Shown here piece by piece: positions 1 through 7,187 of a DNA stretch of 9,147 bases. The notes under the pieces were generated by a model. The model saw only the letters and a list, made by a program, of their open reading frames with translations, did not search any database and was not told where the DNA came from. Both the position numbers and the translations under genes were made by a program. The stretch is from Tardiphaga sp. (GTDB lineage Bacteria > Pseudomonadota > Alphaproteobacteria > Rhizobiales > Xanthobacteraceae), in the NCBI GenBank assembly GCA_014377915.1, contig JACMOT010000110.1, forward strand, positions 1 through 9,147, written 5' to 3'. Position 1 is the first letter of the stretch, and each line of letters starts with the position of its first letter.

Positions 1-224
1 AGCGCGCTGGCGATCTGGTCGCACGCGCGGGGCAACTCGAGATCGCAGGGAATGACGATGGGGGCAGAACCGCCCGCCATCACGATGTCGCGGGCCAAAG
101 CCCGCAGCCGGTCGGCGCGGCGGGCCACCAGGACGACGCGATGCGCATGCGATGCGAATTCGCGGGCCAGCTCAGCGCCGATTCCTGACGATGCCCCGGT
201 TATCAACGTCACGCGCTCAGTCAC
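1..224 (-). CDS. Short-chain dehydrogenase/reductase (SDR), N-terminal part, cut by the window edge
   Basis: The protein reads from a GTG at 224-222 leftwards off the window, giving about 74 residues. Residues 4-16 form the first beta strand and the glycine-rich nucleotide-binding loop of a classical SDR, with TGASSGIG at 9-16. A helix (AELAREFA) and the second strand ending in VLVARRADRL follow. A basic ARR after strand 2 usually favours NADP(H) over NAD(H) in this family. A later strand ends in PCDL, the usual Asp that contacts adenine. The catalytic Tyr-Lys pair lies outside the window, so the substrate is unknown. GTG is chosen because it starts just before the first beta strand; only a weak AGAG-like ribosome site precedes it. 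It lies on the same strand as the TerB-like gene but 198 bp downstream, so it probably has its own promoter. Confidence 0.85.
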   Translation of the reverse strand, partial: MTERVTLITGASSGIGAELAREFASHAHRVVLVARRADRLRALARDIVMAGGSAPIVIPCDLELPRACDQIASA

Positions 225-266
225 AATGAGATGCTCTTGAAAGGAGAAGGGTCACAAGGGCGGAAA

Positions 267-302
267 CAGACACAGTCTGAATAGGCCTAATCGGGATACC
301 CG
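267..302. promoter_or_regulatory. Cluster of three short palindromes in the SDR leader (possible operator)
   Basis: Three small dyads lie side by side: CAGAC-ACA-GTCTG (267-279), the perfect 8-base palindrome TAGGCCTA (282-289), and CGGG-ATA-CCCG (292-302). They sit 43 to 78 bp upstream of the SDR start, where a regulator could bind. I could not place convincing -35/-10 boxes around them. Each dyad is short enough to arise by chance, so the operator reading is tentative. Confidence 0.25.
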
Positions 303-422
303 CGATCTGCAAGCCGCAACCGCTACCTCAATACCTTAAAGAAGTTCCTTCATGGCTATACATGTCTTAACCGCGATCCTCCGCGGATGCCAATCACGCG
401 TGACCGCACGGGACAGAACCGT

Positions 423-902
423 TCAGATCACGGCATCGGATGTCGCCGCGCCGCCGGAAATCCGGCGCTTCAACTCGATGCGGTCCCGCGATGAGACCGC
501 GAGCAGGTCGGCGGCGCGCCAGACCACGTTCTCCTCGAACTCCGACACCCTGCCGTCGGCATAGACCAGCTCCCACATCATCTCGACGAGACGGATGCGG
601 CCGGCTTCATCGACGGCGCGCATGATCACGCTGGTGAAGTGGTACAGGTCGACAGCGTCGCCTTCGACCAAAGTCGCCGAGGCGATCAGCCGATCGGCCG
701 TGCCGGAGCCAAGCCCGAAGCGGGTTTCGATCAGACTGTGCAGCTTGGTCTTCTCGATCTCCGATGGCTCGCCATCGAGCGAGATGACGTGAACCATCAA
801 GGCCGTCGCGGCCAGCCGGTAACCATTATCATCGAAGGCCTGGCTCTCGTGTGCGCCCGGCGAGACGACGTCGGCAATGAATTCACGCAGCTTTTCGAAC
901 AT
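423..902 (-). CDS. TerB-like (tellurite-resistance TerB/DjlA-N fold) protein
   Basis: A 159-residue, mostly helical, soluble protein beginning MFEKLREFIADVV. It resembles the TerB-like fold, a helical domain with paired acidic clusters. The first is SLDGEPSEIEK (41-51) and the second is YADGRVSEFEENVVWR (114-129). The second has the DGxxxxxE pattern typical of TerB repeats, which in characterised members binds metal. There is no J domain and no membrane segment, so it is not DjlA itself. The frame is open up to 980, but the ATG at 902 is preferred because homology-like sequence begins there and the preceding 26 residues are basic and unstructured. No ter operon partners (terC, terD, terZ) are present, so a real role in tellurite resistance is doubtful. 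Its job is unknown; a general stress or envelope role is possible. It lies downstream of a probable terminator and so is likely transcribed separately. Confidence 0.82.
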   Translation of the reverse strand: MFEKLREFIADVVSPGAHESQAFDDNGYRLAATALMVHVISLDGEPSEIEKTKLHSLIETRFGLGSGTADRLIASATLVEGDAVDLYHFTSVIMRAVDEAGRIRLVEMMWELVYADGRVSEFEENVVWRAADLLAVSSRDRIELKRRISGGAATSDAVI

Positions 903-960
903 CGTTTGCCCATTGCCTGATCGGCTCCGCCCGATGCGGAAACACCTCTTGTTTGTGGCC

Positions 961-995
961 TGAAAAGGGAACGCGTGCAATGCACGCGAGTTCCC
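961..995 (-). terminator. Probable intrinsic terminator after the cyclase gene
   Basis: A long hairpin has outer arms GGGAA (967-971) and TTCCC (991-995) and inner arms CGCGTGC (972-978) and GCACGCG (982-988). The loop is AAT, with a two-base bulge (989-990) on one arm. Read on the minus strand, it is followed directly by TTTTCA (966-961), the short T-run expected of a Rho-independent terminator. It starts about 42 bp after the cyclase stop codon and lies upstream of the TerB-like gene. It therefore probably separates the two transcripts. The T-run has only four residues, so termination may be partial. Confidence 0.6.
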
Positions 996-1036
996 AAGCG
1001 TGGCATTAACATTCCGCCATCACGGCTTCGCGCGCT

Positions 1037-2446
1037 TCAAGGAATTTCGTAAACCACGACCTTGTCGGCGATGCCGCGCAACGCGGCGTGCTTCTGAATC
1101 GGCGTGATATGGGCCTGCCGCAGCATGGCCTCCACCGCATGCGCCGAAATGACCGGGCCGGTGACATGGATCGCCTGCGAGTTCGCCAGGCCCTGCACCC
1201 GCGCGGCGATGTTGACGGTCTGGCCGAAATAATCCTGCCGGTCGTTCAGCATCACGGCCAGGCACGGACCTTCGTGGATGCCGATCTTCACCACCAGGTC
1301 AGTGGTCCCGCGGGCCTCGTTGAGCCGTTCCATTGCCGTGCGCATGCGCAATCCGGCCGCCAAGGCCTGCTCCGGCCGGGTAAAGGTCGCCATCACCGCG
1401 TCGCCAATGGTCTTCACCACGGCACCGGCTTCCGACGAGATGATCTCCAGCAGCGCCTGAAAATGCGCGCGCACCAGATCGAACGCGGCAAGATCGCCGA
1501 CGCGTTCGTAGAGCGCGGTGGAGCCCTTCAGGTCAGTGAACAAGAAGGTCAGCGAGGTGATCTTCAGCCGCTGGTCGATGGTGAGGTTGTCGGCCTTGAA
1601 GACGTCGCGAAACGTCTGGTTGGTCAGTATCCGCTTGGCGGTCAGGAACGGCTTGCGCTGACCGATCAGATGATGGAGCGCGTCGGCGGCGACGAATACC
1701 GAGGGCAACACGCGAAGTTCGGTCTGGTTGTCGAACGACAGATGTACCGGTCCTGGCCGCAGCGTGATGGTTTCGGTCGGCCGATGGGTGTGATCATAGA
1801 CCAGCGACAAATGTTGGATTGCGATGGTCGGCTCACCCTGCACGTCGATGAATTGCGGGGCGTGGGTCACCGGCTCGAACACGATCAAAAATTGCGACGG
1901 CAATCGCAGCGTCGTGTCCAGCTTGCGAAATGGCGCGACGTCGCGCGTATCCAGCACGATCTCGTCCGACAGCGCCGCGAACGACGTCGCGTCGAAATCG
2001 ACCCCCGAACTCCAGAACACCTGCCTGAAATATTCCCAGACCGGCAGCGTGTTCGGATCATGCGCCGCGATGCGACGCACCCGGGGTGAAACGGTAAAGG
2101 CCACCTCGACCTGATCATCCACCGAGGCGCGATAGCCGTTGCCGCACAGGCCGCATTGATATTCGTCGTCGCGCAGCGATTTCAGCGTGTCATGGCTGTC
2201 GAGCACGCCGCGGCAGCCCGGGCACAGCACGTTCCAGGTGAGGTCGAACAGACCGAGTCGCGCGGCCTGCAAGAATCCGGAAATCACCCGTTCTTCGTCG
2301 AGTCCGGCGCTGGCGGCGAAGTCGATCAGATTGATGCGGTTGAGTTCGTGGTCGGCGCCATCCGTGATCAGCCGGCCGATGGCGTCGACAAGGAGAGGAT
2401 CGCTCGTCTTCTTCAGGGTTTCAAGCTGGTTCCGCAGGTCGCTCAT
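1037..2446 (-). CDS. Class III adenylate/guanylate cyclase with N-terminal zinc ribbon and DUF5939-type region
   Basis: A 469-residue soluble protein. Residues 1-70 look like a helical domain. Residues 75-78 (CPGC) and 98-101 (CGLC) form a four-cysteine zinc ribbon, followed by a mixed alpha/beta region to about 285 of the type found in DUF5939 cyclases. The catalytic domain starts near 298. The first metal Asp is D305 in FTDLKGST and the second is D349 in KTIGDAVMATF. K345 matches the base-recognising lysine, and N412 and R416 in VNIAAR match the transition-state pair. The second base-recognising position, usually Asp in adenylate cyclases, is Q409 (YFGQTVN). Product identity (cAMP or cGMP) is therefore less certain, although all catalytic residues are present. 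There is no transmembrane segment, so the enzyme is cytoplasmic and probably controlled through its N-terminal half. The gene follows the P450 gene by 31 bp, suggesting co-transcription. Confidence 0.93.
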   Translation of the reverse strand: MSDLRNQLETLKKTSDPLLVDAIGRLITDGADHELNRINLIDFAASAGLDEERVISGFLQAARLGLFDLTWNVLCPGCRGVLDSHDTLKSLRDDEYQCGLCGNGYRASVDDQVEVAFTVSPRVRRIAAHDPNTLPVWEYFRQVFWSSGVDFDATSFAALSDEIVLDTRDVAPFRKLDTTLRLPSQFLIVFEPVTHAPQFIDVQGEPTIAIQHLSLVYDHTHRPTETITLRPGPVHLSFDNQTELRVLPSVFVAADALHHLIGQRKPFLTAKRILTNQTFRDVFKADNLTIDQRLKITSLTFLFTDLKGSTALYERVGDLAAFDLVRAHFQALLEIISSEAGAVVKTIGDAVMATFTRPEQALAAGLRMRTAMERLNEARGTTDLVVKIGIHEGPCLAVMLNDRQDYFGQTVNIAARVQGLANSQAIHVTGPVISAHAVEAMLRQAHITPIQKHAALRGIADKVVVYEIP

Positions 2447-2477
2447 TGCTCTTAGATAGGGCGCTTCCGCATCAAAT

Positions 2478-3866
2478 CTACCGCCTGCTGATCCGAAATT
2501 GAGGCGAACGATCCGGTTGCGTGGTCACGATGCCGATCGGCATGACGGGCTCCGTCTCCGGCAATTCGACGCGAAACGCGCCAACGATCTTCGCCAGGGC
2601 GAGCGTCGCCTCGACCAGCGCGAAATGCGCGCCGATACAGACCCGCGCGCCGACACCGAACGGCAAATAGGCAAAGCGATCCGGCGGCGCCGCGCCGGGC
2701 ATGAAGCGCCGCGGGATGAAGGCATTCGGCTCGCGCCAAAGTTTTTCATGCCGGTGCAGCAGCCAGGGGGCGATCAGGATCACATCGTTCTTGACCACCG
2801 CTTCGCCGCCCAGCGTATCGGGGCCGGCGGCGGCACGCGCGATCAGGAAGGCTGGCGGATACAGCCGCATGGTTTCGTCGATCACCGCGCGGGTGAATTT
2901 CAGCTGCTCGATATCGAGGGCGCCGCTGGCACCGGCGATTCTTGCTTCCGCCGCGATCTGCTCCTGCGTGTCAGGGTCGAGCGTCAGCATATAAAGCGCC
3001 CAGAACAAGGCCGTGGCGGTGGTCTCGTGGCCGGCGAGGATCATGGTCGCGACCTGGTCGCCGAGCTGCGTATCGGAGAAGGCGTCGCCGGTTTCCGGGT
3101 CGCGCGCGGCGACCATCAGGTCGAACAGGTCGCGTGGCGGCGCGCCATCGACCTTGCCGGCGGCGCGGCGCTCCGCGATCAGCATGGCGACGAAGCGGGT
3201 CCAGCGCTTGCGGAAAAAGTGTCGCGAAATGTCCTGCGGCGTCGGCCAGCCCAGCGGCAGCAGCAGATCGAAAAAATGTGGCCGCGCCAGATTGCTGCCG
3301 TATTCGAAGACGAAGTCGCGCAGCGCACGGCCGTGGCGCGCCATGCCGTAGGAGAACATCGTGCGGCCGGCGATCTCCAGCGTCATTCGCTGCATGATTT
3401 CGCGCAGGTCGACCGGCCCGTCGGTGGCGCCGTGCAACTCCAGCAGCGTGTCGTCGATCGCGGAAACCATGTGCGGCACCAGCGTGCTGACCGCGCGCGG
3501 CGTGAACGCCGGTGCCAGCGTGCGGCGCTGGTGCTTCCAGTTGCGCCCTTCGGCGAGCAACAGGCCTTCGCCGAGCATTGGCCGCAGCACGCGGATGCCC
3601 GCCGCCGTGCGGGTGTAGTTCTCGTAATTGTCCACCAGCACGTGGCGGATATCGTCCGGCGAATTCAGGATGAAACTGGCGTGACCGAAGAACCGCCCCT
3701 TGATCAGGCCTTCCTCATAAGCGCGCTGGCCCCAGGTGCCGATCGCGCTTTTGCGCATCGCCGCCAGCCGGCCGAACGGGCCCATGGTTTCGGCCGCGCG
3801 CGGCGGGCTTGGCGGCACCACAGGCGCACGCGCCGCGGGAACTGGATAGGCTTCGGCAGTGCTCAC
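2478..3866 (-). CDS. Cytochrome P450 (soluble, single-domain)
   Basis: A 462-residue P450 from the GTG at 3866. It has the C-helix WKHQRR (110-115), the I-helix oxygen-activating AGHETT (278-283), and the K-helix ETMR (E331, R334). A PRRF version of the PERF motif follows (385-388). The haem loop FGVGARVCIG (403-412) carries the haem-ligating Cys410. There is no fused reductase, no N-terminal membrane anchor and no ferredoxin gene nearby, so electrons must come from partners elsewhere. The AGHETT/FGVGARVCIG pattern and the ending around TTQPDRSPQFRI resemble fatty-acid or terpenoid hydroxylase-like P450s, but the substrate cannot be assigned. The frame is also open from ATGs at 3899 and 3896, which lack a ribosome site. 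The GTG has GAGG at a spacing of six bases and is preferred. The N-terminus is rich in Pro and Ala. The gene lies between the hydrolase and cyclase genes on one strand. Confidence 0.95.
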   Translation of the reverse strand: MSTAEAYPVPAARAPVVPPSPPRAAETMGPFGRLAAMRKSAIGTWGQRAYEEGLIKGRFFGHASFILNSPDDIRHVLVDNYENYTRTAAGIRVLRPMLGEGLLLAEGRNWKHQRRTLAPAFTPRAVSTLVPHMVSAIDDTLLELHGATDGPVDLREIMQRMTLEIAGRTMFSYGMARHGRALRDFVFEYGSNLARPHFFDLLLPLGWPTPQDISRHFFRKRWTRFVAMLIAERRAAGKVDGAPPRDLFDLMVAARDPETGDAFSDTQLGDQVATMILAGHETTATALFWALYMLTLDPDTQEQIAAEARIAGASGALDIEQLKFTRAVIDETMRLYPPAFLIARAAAGPDTLGGEAVVKNDVILIAPWLLHRHEKLWREPNAFIPRRFMPGAAPPDRFAYLPFGVGARVCIGAHFALVEATLALAKIVGAFRVELPETEPVMPIGIVTTQPDRSPQFRISRR

Positions 3867-3872
3867 CTGAGG

Positions 3873-3876
3873 CCTC
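3873..3876 (-). promoter_or_regulatory. Ribosome binding site supporting the GTG start of the P450
   Basis: On the minus strand GAGG lies six bases before the GTG at 3866-3864. The upstream ATGs at 3899 and 3896 are preceded by GC-rich sequence with no purine-rich site. This favours the shorter P450 form by 11 codons. Confidence 0.5.
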
Positions 3877-3942
3877 GTGGCTGAGAGACAAGGCATCATA
3901 GCAGGCGCAAATCCGGGCGCTATGAAGGCAGGTGCATCCCCG

Positions 3943-5310
3943 CTAGTCGGTCAATTCGGCCACCGCGATACGGTTTTCGGAGGCCGGCCAGCCACGCGCC
4001 ACGATCCGTTCCTGGTTGAACAGCGCCACCACGGGTCGGCCGATTTCAGGGGATGGCAGCCGAAGCGTGGTGACCGCGTCGGTCGGCACACCGGCTTTTA
4101 CGTCAGTCGGTTCCCGCCCGTCGAACAGCACGATGTCGCGCGGCAGCCCGAAATAGCCGCGCGGCCGCGACATCAGCAGCACCGCGCCGGCGCCGGCATC
4201 GGCGGCTCCCAGCGGGCGCGCCGCGCGCAGATGCACGACATCGGAGGAACGCGGAAACGGCGACCGGTAAAAATGCGTGATTGGCGCGCCGGGCGAATTC
4301 AGAACGATTTCCAGCGGCCAGGTCGGTTCGACCTGCGCCGGCCCCCAGCGGCCATCGGCCGCGGTTTTTGCCGTATGGATCGCCGCACCGATCCGCTCGC
4401 CGCTGTCTGGCGTCACGCGAAACACTTCCACGGTGGCGCCTTCGACCGGCCGGTTGGTCGGCACGCCGCCGGGCGTGGCGGTCACGAGCCCGTTCAGCAC
4501 GACCGTGGCTTCGGGCCGCGGCGCCGTCCGCTCGGGCTCGCGCCCGGCGATGAATTTGTAGATCTCGCGGAACGCGCGCGGATGAAATCCGGTCTCGCGG
4601 TGGTCCAGCGTGCCGAGTACCAGGTTGCTGGCGCCGCGCAGCGCCGGGCCATCCGACGTAATGCCGGTCGGCGTGCCCGGCTTGCCGGCGAAGCGGCCAT
4701 CCGGCTGGGCGTATTTGTCATGGCCGTCGCTGCGCAAGGTCAGGAAAGCGGTGCCATCGACAACTTCGCTTTCGCCGTCATTCAGCCCGCGCAAGAAGGG
4801 CCCGCGGCCGTTGAATTCGCCGCCAAGTCCGTCGTCCCAGGCATAGACGCCGTGGTTCGGTACGCCGCACAGCACCGCGTGGCTGACATCGGCGCCGCCG
4901 CCGTTCTTGATGTAGTTGCGCACCGAATAGCCGCCGCGCGAATTGGCGACCAGTGCGACCCGCGGCGCGCCGGTGCGGCGTTTCAGTTCGGCGATCGCGG
5001 CGCCGAGTTCGCGGCGCTGTTGTTCGGTGGAGGAGCGGTTCGGTTGCTCGACGGCGTCGTCGCTGCGCGCCAGCGGATCGGTGAAATTGATCGCCATCAG
5101 GCGGTCACGGGGAATGCCGTTGGATTCCATCCGCCAGATCTGCGTCATCCAGAGCGCCGCATGATCGCCATTGCCATGCACAAACAGGATCGGCGGAATC
5201 TCGGATGCGGTCGATGCTGAAACGGGTTGCGCCGCGGCACGGGTGACGAGGCTGGCCACCAGGGGCAACGCTGCCGCGCCCATCAACACCGTCCGTCGTG
5301 ACACGCCCAT
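3943..5310 (-). CDS. Tat-exported alpha/beta hydrolase (lipase/esterase-like) with C-terminal beta domain
   Basis: A 455-residue protein with a twin-arginine signal, SRRTVLMG (4-11), then a hydrophobic stretch and an AAA-QP cleavage region near 25-29. It should therefore be exported folded. The hydrolase core begins at about 40 with ILFVHGNGDHAALW, whose HGNG is the oxyanion-loop motif. The nucleophile elbow is VANSRGG, so Ser124 is the likely nucleophile in an A/N-S-R-G form of GxSxG. Candidate acid residues are D195 or D198 (LRSDGHD), and H237 in LDHRETGFHP is the likely histidine. From about 267 a second region of predicted strands (TVVLNGLVTATP, GATVEVFRVTPDSGERIG) looks like a carboxypeptidase-regulatory or lipid/polymer-binding beta domain. 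Likely substrates are lipid or polyester esters; this is inference. The frame runs upstream to 5493, but the ATG at 5310 has both the signal peptide and a strong AGGAG. It is the first gene of the probable hydrolase-P450-cyclase unit. Confidence 0.88.
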   Translation of the reverse strand: MGVSRRTVLMGAAALPLVASLVTRAAAQPVSASTASEIPPILFVHGNGDHAALWMTQIWRMESNGIPRDRLMAINFTDPLARSDDAVEQPNRSSTEQQRRELGAAIAELKRRTGAPRVALVANSRGGYSVRNYIKNGGGADVSHAVLCGVPNHGVYAWDDGLGGEFNGRGPFLRGLNDGESEVVDGTAFLTLRSDGHDKYAQPDGRFAGKPGTPTGITSDGPALRGASNLVLGTLDHRETGFHPRAFREIYKFIAGREPERTAPRPEATVVLNGLVTATPGGVPTNRPVEGATVEVFRVTPDSGERIGAAIHTAKTAADGRWGPAQVEPTWPLEIVLNSPGAPITHFYRSPFPRSSDVVHLRAARPLGAADAGAGAVLLMSRPRGYFGLPRDIVLFDGREPTDVKAGVPTDAVTTLRLPSPEIGRPVVALFNQERIVARGWPASENRIAVAELTD

Positions 5311-5315
5311 AAGAA

Positions 5316-5320
5316 CTCCT
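5316..5320 (-). promoter_or_regulatory. Strong ribosome binding site that fixes the hydrolase start
   Basis: AGGAG on the minus strand, five bases before the ATG at 5310. It is the clearest Shine-Dalgarno sequence in the window. It rules out the longer reading that would bury the Tat signal 61 residues inside the protein. Confidence 0.8.
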
Positions 5321-5465
5321 GAAACCTGTTTTTGTGATGATACCCGCGCCGCGCAGGCCCCGCTAGCTATACCGCTACTGGACAGCCGGGGAGATTCACA
5401 GGCATCACAGCAACATGACCGGCGAATGACGATAGGCCGGCGGGCTTCGCCAGAAACGGCAGGGG
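5321..5465. other. Divergent intergenic region between hydrolase and exporter genes
   Basis: This short gap must hold the promoters for both the leftward hydrolase unit and the rightward exporter. Visible elements are a TATACC/GCTAGC patch near 5364-5376 and a small GGCG-GGCTT-CGCC hairpin near 5438-5450, close to the exporter start. I could not identify confident -35/-10 pairs on either strand, and no regulator gene is adjacent. Shared control of the two units is possible but not shown. Confidence 0.3.
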
Positions 5466-5468
5466 ATG

Positions 5469-7154
5469 ATGACGCCAGCGCCGAAACGATCATGGATCGC
5501 CGCCGACAGCATTGCGGCGCCGCTGGGCTTTCCGGTGTTCCGCCGGATCTGGCTGGCCAGCCTGCTGTCCAATCTCGGTCTGATGATCCAGAGCGTTGGC
5601 GCGGCCTGGGCGATGACGCAGCTGACGGCCTCCGCCGACAAGGTCGCGCTGGTGCAGACCGCCCTGATGCTGCCGATCATGCTGATCGCGATGCCGGCCG
5701 GCGCGGTCGCCGACATGTATGATCGCCGGCTGGTCTCGCTGGCGTCGCTGGTGGTTTCGCTGATCGGCGCCACCGCGCTGACGGTGATGGACTGGACGGG
5801 CTCGGCGACCCCGAACCTGTTGCTGGCGTTCTGTTTCATCATCGGCAGCGGCATGGCGCTGTTCGGTCCGGCCTGGCAATCCTCGGTCGGCGAGCAGGTG
5901 CCGCCGGAGGTGCTGCCCTCGGCGGTGGCGCTGAACGGCATCAGCTACAATATCGCGCGCAGTTTCGGCCCGGCGATCGGCGGCATCGTGGTGGCGACCG
6001 CCGGCGCCGTGGCCGCCTTCGCGGCCAATGCCGTGCTGTATATCCCGCTGCTGGTGGTGCTGCTGTTGTGGCGCCGCAAGACCGAGGCCTCGCGGCTGCC
6101 CCGGGAGCGGCTGAGCCGCGCGATCGTCTCCGGCGTGCGTTACATCGCCAATTCGCCATCGATCCGCATCGTGCTGGCGCGCACCCTGATCACCGGCATC
6201 TGCGGCGGCTCGGTCTCGGCGCTGATGCCGCTGGTGGCGCGCGACCTGCTGCATGGCGGCGCGCAGACCTACGGCATCATGCTCGGCGCCTTCGGCATGG
6301 GCGCGGTGATCGGCGCGCTCAATATCGGCCACGTCCGCAAATATCTCAGCGGCGAGGCGTCGATCCGCGCCTGCGCGCTGATCATGGGGGTCGCCATCGC
6401 GGTGGTCGCGGTCAGCCGCGAGCCGGTGCTGACGGCGGCGGCGCTGGTGGTCGCGGGATCGGTGTGGATGCTGGCGGTGGCGCTGTTCAATATCGGCGTG
6501 CAACTGTCGGCGCCGCGCTGGGTCGCCGGCCGCTCGCTGGCCGCGTTCCAGGCGTCGATTTCCGGCGGCATCGCGATCGGCAGCTGGGGCTGGGGCCACC
6601 TCACCGATATCGTCGGCGTCGAGCTTGCGCTGCTGGCGTCGGGCGCCGCGATGTTCGCCTCGCCGCTGATGGGGTTGTGGCTGACGATGCCGCCGATTGG
6701 TACGCGCGATGACGCCGCCGACACGCTGGCGGATCCCGAAGTGCGGCTGGCGCTCACCGGGCGCAGTGGTCCGCTGGTGGTGGAAATCGAATACCGCGTC
6801 GAGCAGGACAGCGCGCGCGCTTTCCACGGCCTGATGCAGGATGTGCAGCTCAGCCGCCAACGTAACGGCGCCTATGGCTGGTCGATTGCGCGCGACATCG
6901 CCGATCCCGAATTGTGGACCGAACGCTATCACTGCCCGACCTGGCTGGACTTCCTGCGTCAGCGCAACCGCTCGACGCAGTCCGAGCGGGCGCTGTATCA
7001 GCGGGCGGTGGCGTTTCATCTCGGCCCGGATCCGATCCGGGTGCGGCGGATGCTGGAGCGGCCATTCGGTTCGGTGCGCTGGAAAGACGATTCGCCGGAC
7101 CTCGGCGCCCACGAGGTGCTGCCCGTCTCGACGCCTGCCGGCAGCAGCGGCTAG
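5469..7154 (+). CDS. MFS_3-type (EntS-like) exporter with C-terminal ABM-like domain
   Basis: About 561 residues; numbers here count from the ATG at 5466. Residues 20-410 form a multi-pass major facilitator with about 10 to 12 hydrophobic helices. It has the loop 2-3 signature GAVADMYDRR (79-88) and RSFGPAIGG (165-173), as in the enterobactin exporter EntS/MFS_3 family. These export small molecules across the inner membrane by proton antiport. After a linker, residues about 436-520 are soluble. They start VVEIEYRVEQDSARAFHGL and include YGWSIARDIADPELWTERY and TWLDFLRQ. This pattern of an initial strand, helix and W-E-Y strand resembles dimeric alpha/beta barrel ABM domains. Two tandem ATGs occur at 5466 and 5469. 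AGGGG ends immediately before the first, so the second has better spacing and is used. There is no ABC partner or outer-membrane channel in the window, and the substrate is unknown. The gene is divergent from the hydrolase gene and convergent with proB. Confidence 0.9.
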   Translation: MTPAPKRSWIAADSIAAPLGFPVFRRIWLASLLSNLGLMIQSVGAAWAMTQLTASADKVALVQTALMLPIMLIAMPAGAVADMYDRRLVSLASLVVSLIGATALTVMDWTGSATPNLLLAFCFIIGSGMALFGPAWQSSVGEQVPPEVLPSAVALNGISYNIARSFGPAIGGIVVATAGAVAAFAANAVLYIPLLVVLLLWRRKTEASRLPRERLSRAIVSGVRYIANSPSIRIVLARTLITGICGGSVSALMPLVARDLLHGGAQTYGIMLGAFGMGAVIGALNIGHVRKYLSGEASIRACALIMGVAIAVVAVSREPVLTAAALVVAGSVWMLAVALFNIGVQLSAPRWVAGRSLAAFQASISGGIAIGSWGWGHLTDIVGVELALLASGAAMFASPLMGLWLTMPPIGTRDDAADTLADPEVRLALTGRSGPLVVEIEYRVEQDSARAFHGLMQDVQLSRQRNGAYGWSIARDIADPELWTERYHCPTWLDFLRQRNRSTQSERALYQRAVAFHLGPDPIRVRRMLERPFGSVRWKDDSPDLGAHEVLPVSTPAGSSG

Positions 7155-7187
7155 AATCTTTTCATTCGGATTTGCCGGCTGGGGTTC

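Noticed and set aside
390..410. Small CCGCG-CGCGG hairpin after the TerB-like gene as a terminator
   Set aside because: Only five base pairs and no T-run on either strand.
225..422. Sigma-70-like promoter for the SDR gene
   Set aside because: Several TTG-type -35 look-alikes exist, but none has an acceptable -10 at 16 to 18 bases.
903..980. Longer start for the TerB-like protein at 980
   Set aside because: The extra 26 residues look unstructured and the frame would run into the terminator hairpin. The family-like sequence begins at the ATG at 902.
2499..5220. Long plus-strand frames opposite the P450 and hydrolase genes
   Set aside because: Low-complexity Arg/Ala/Gln/His-rich translations without motifs. 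The opposite strand encodes clear P450 and hydrolase motifs.
5311..5493. N-terminal extension of the hydrolase frame upstream of 5310
   Set aside because: The extension is Ser/Arg/Cys-rich, overlaps the divergent promoter region and would place the Tat signal internally. The ATG at 5310 has AGGAG five bases upstream.
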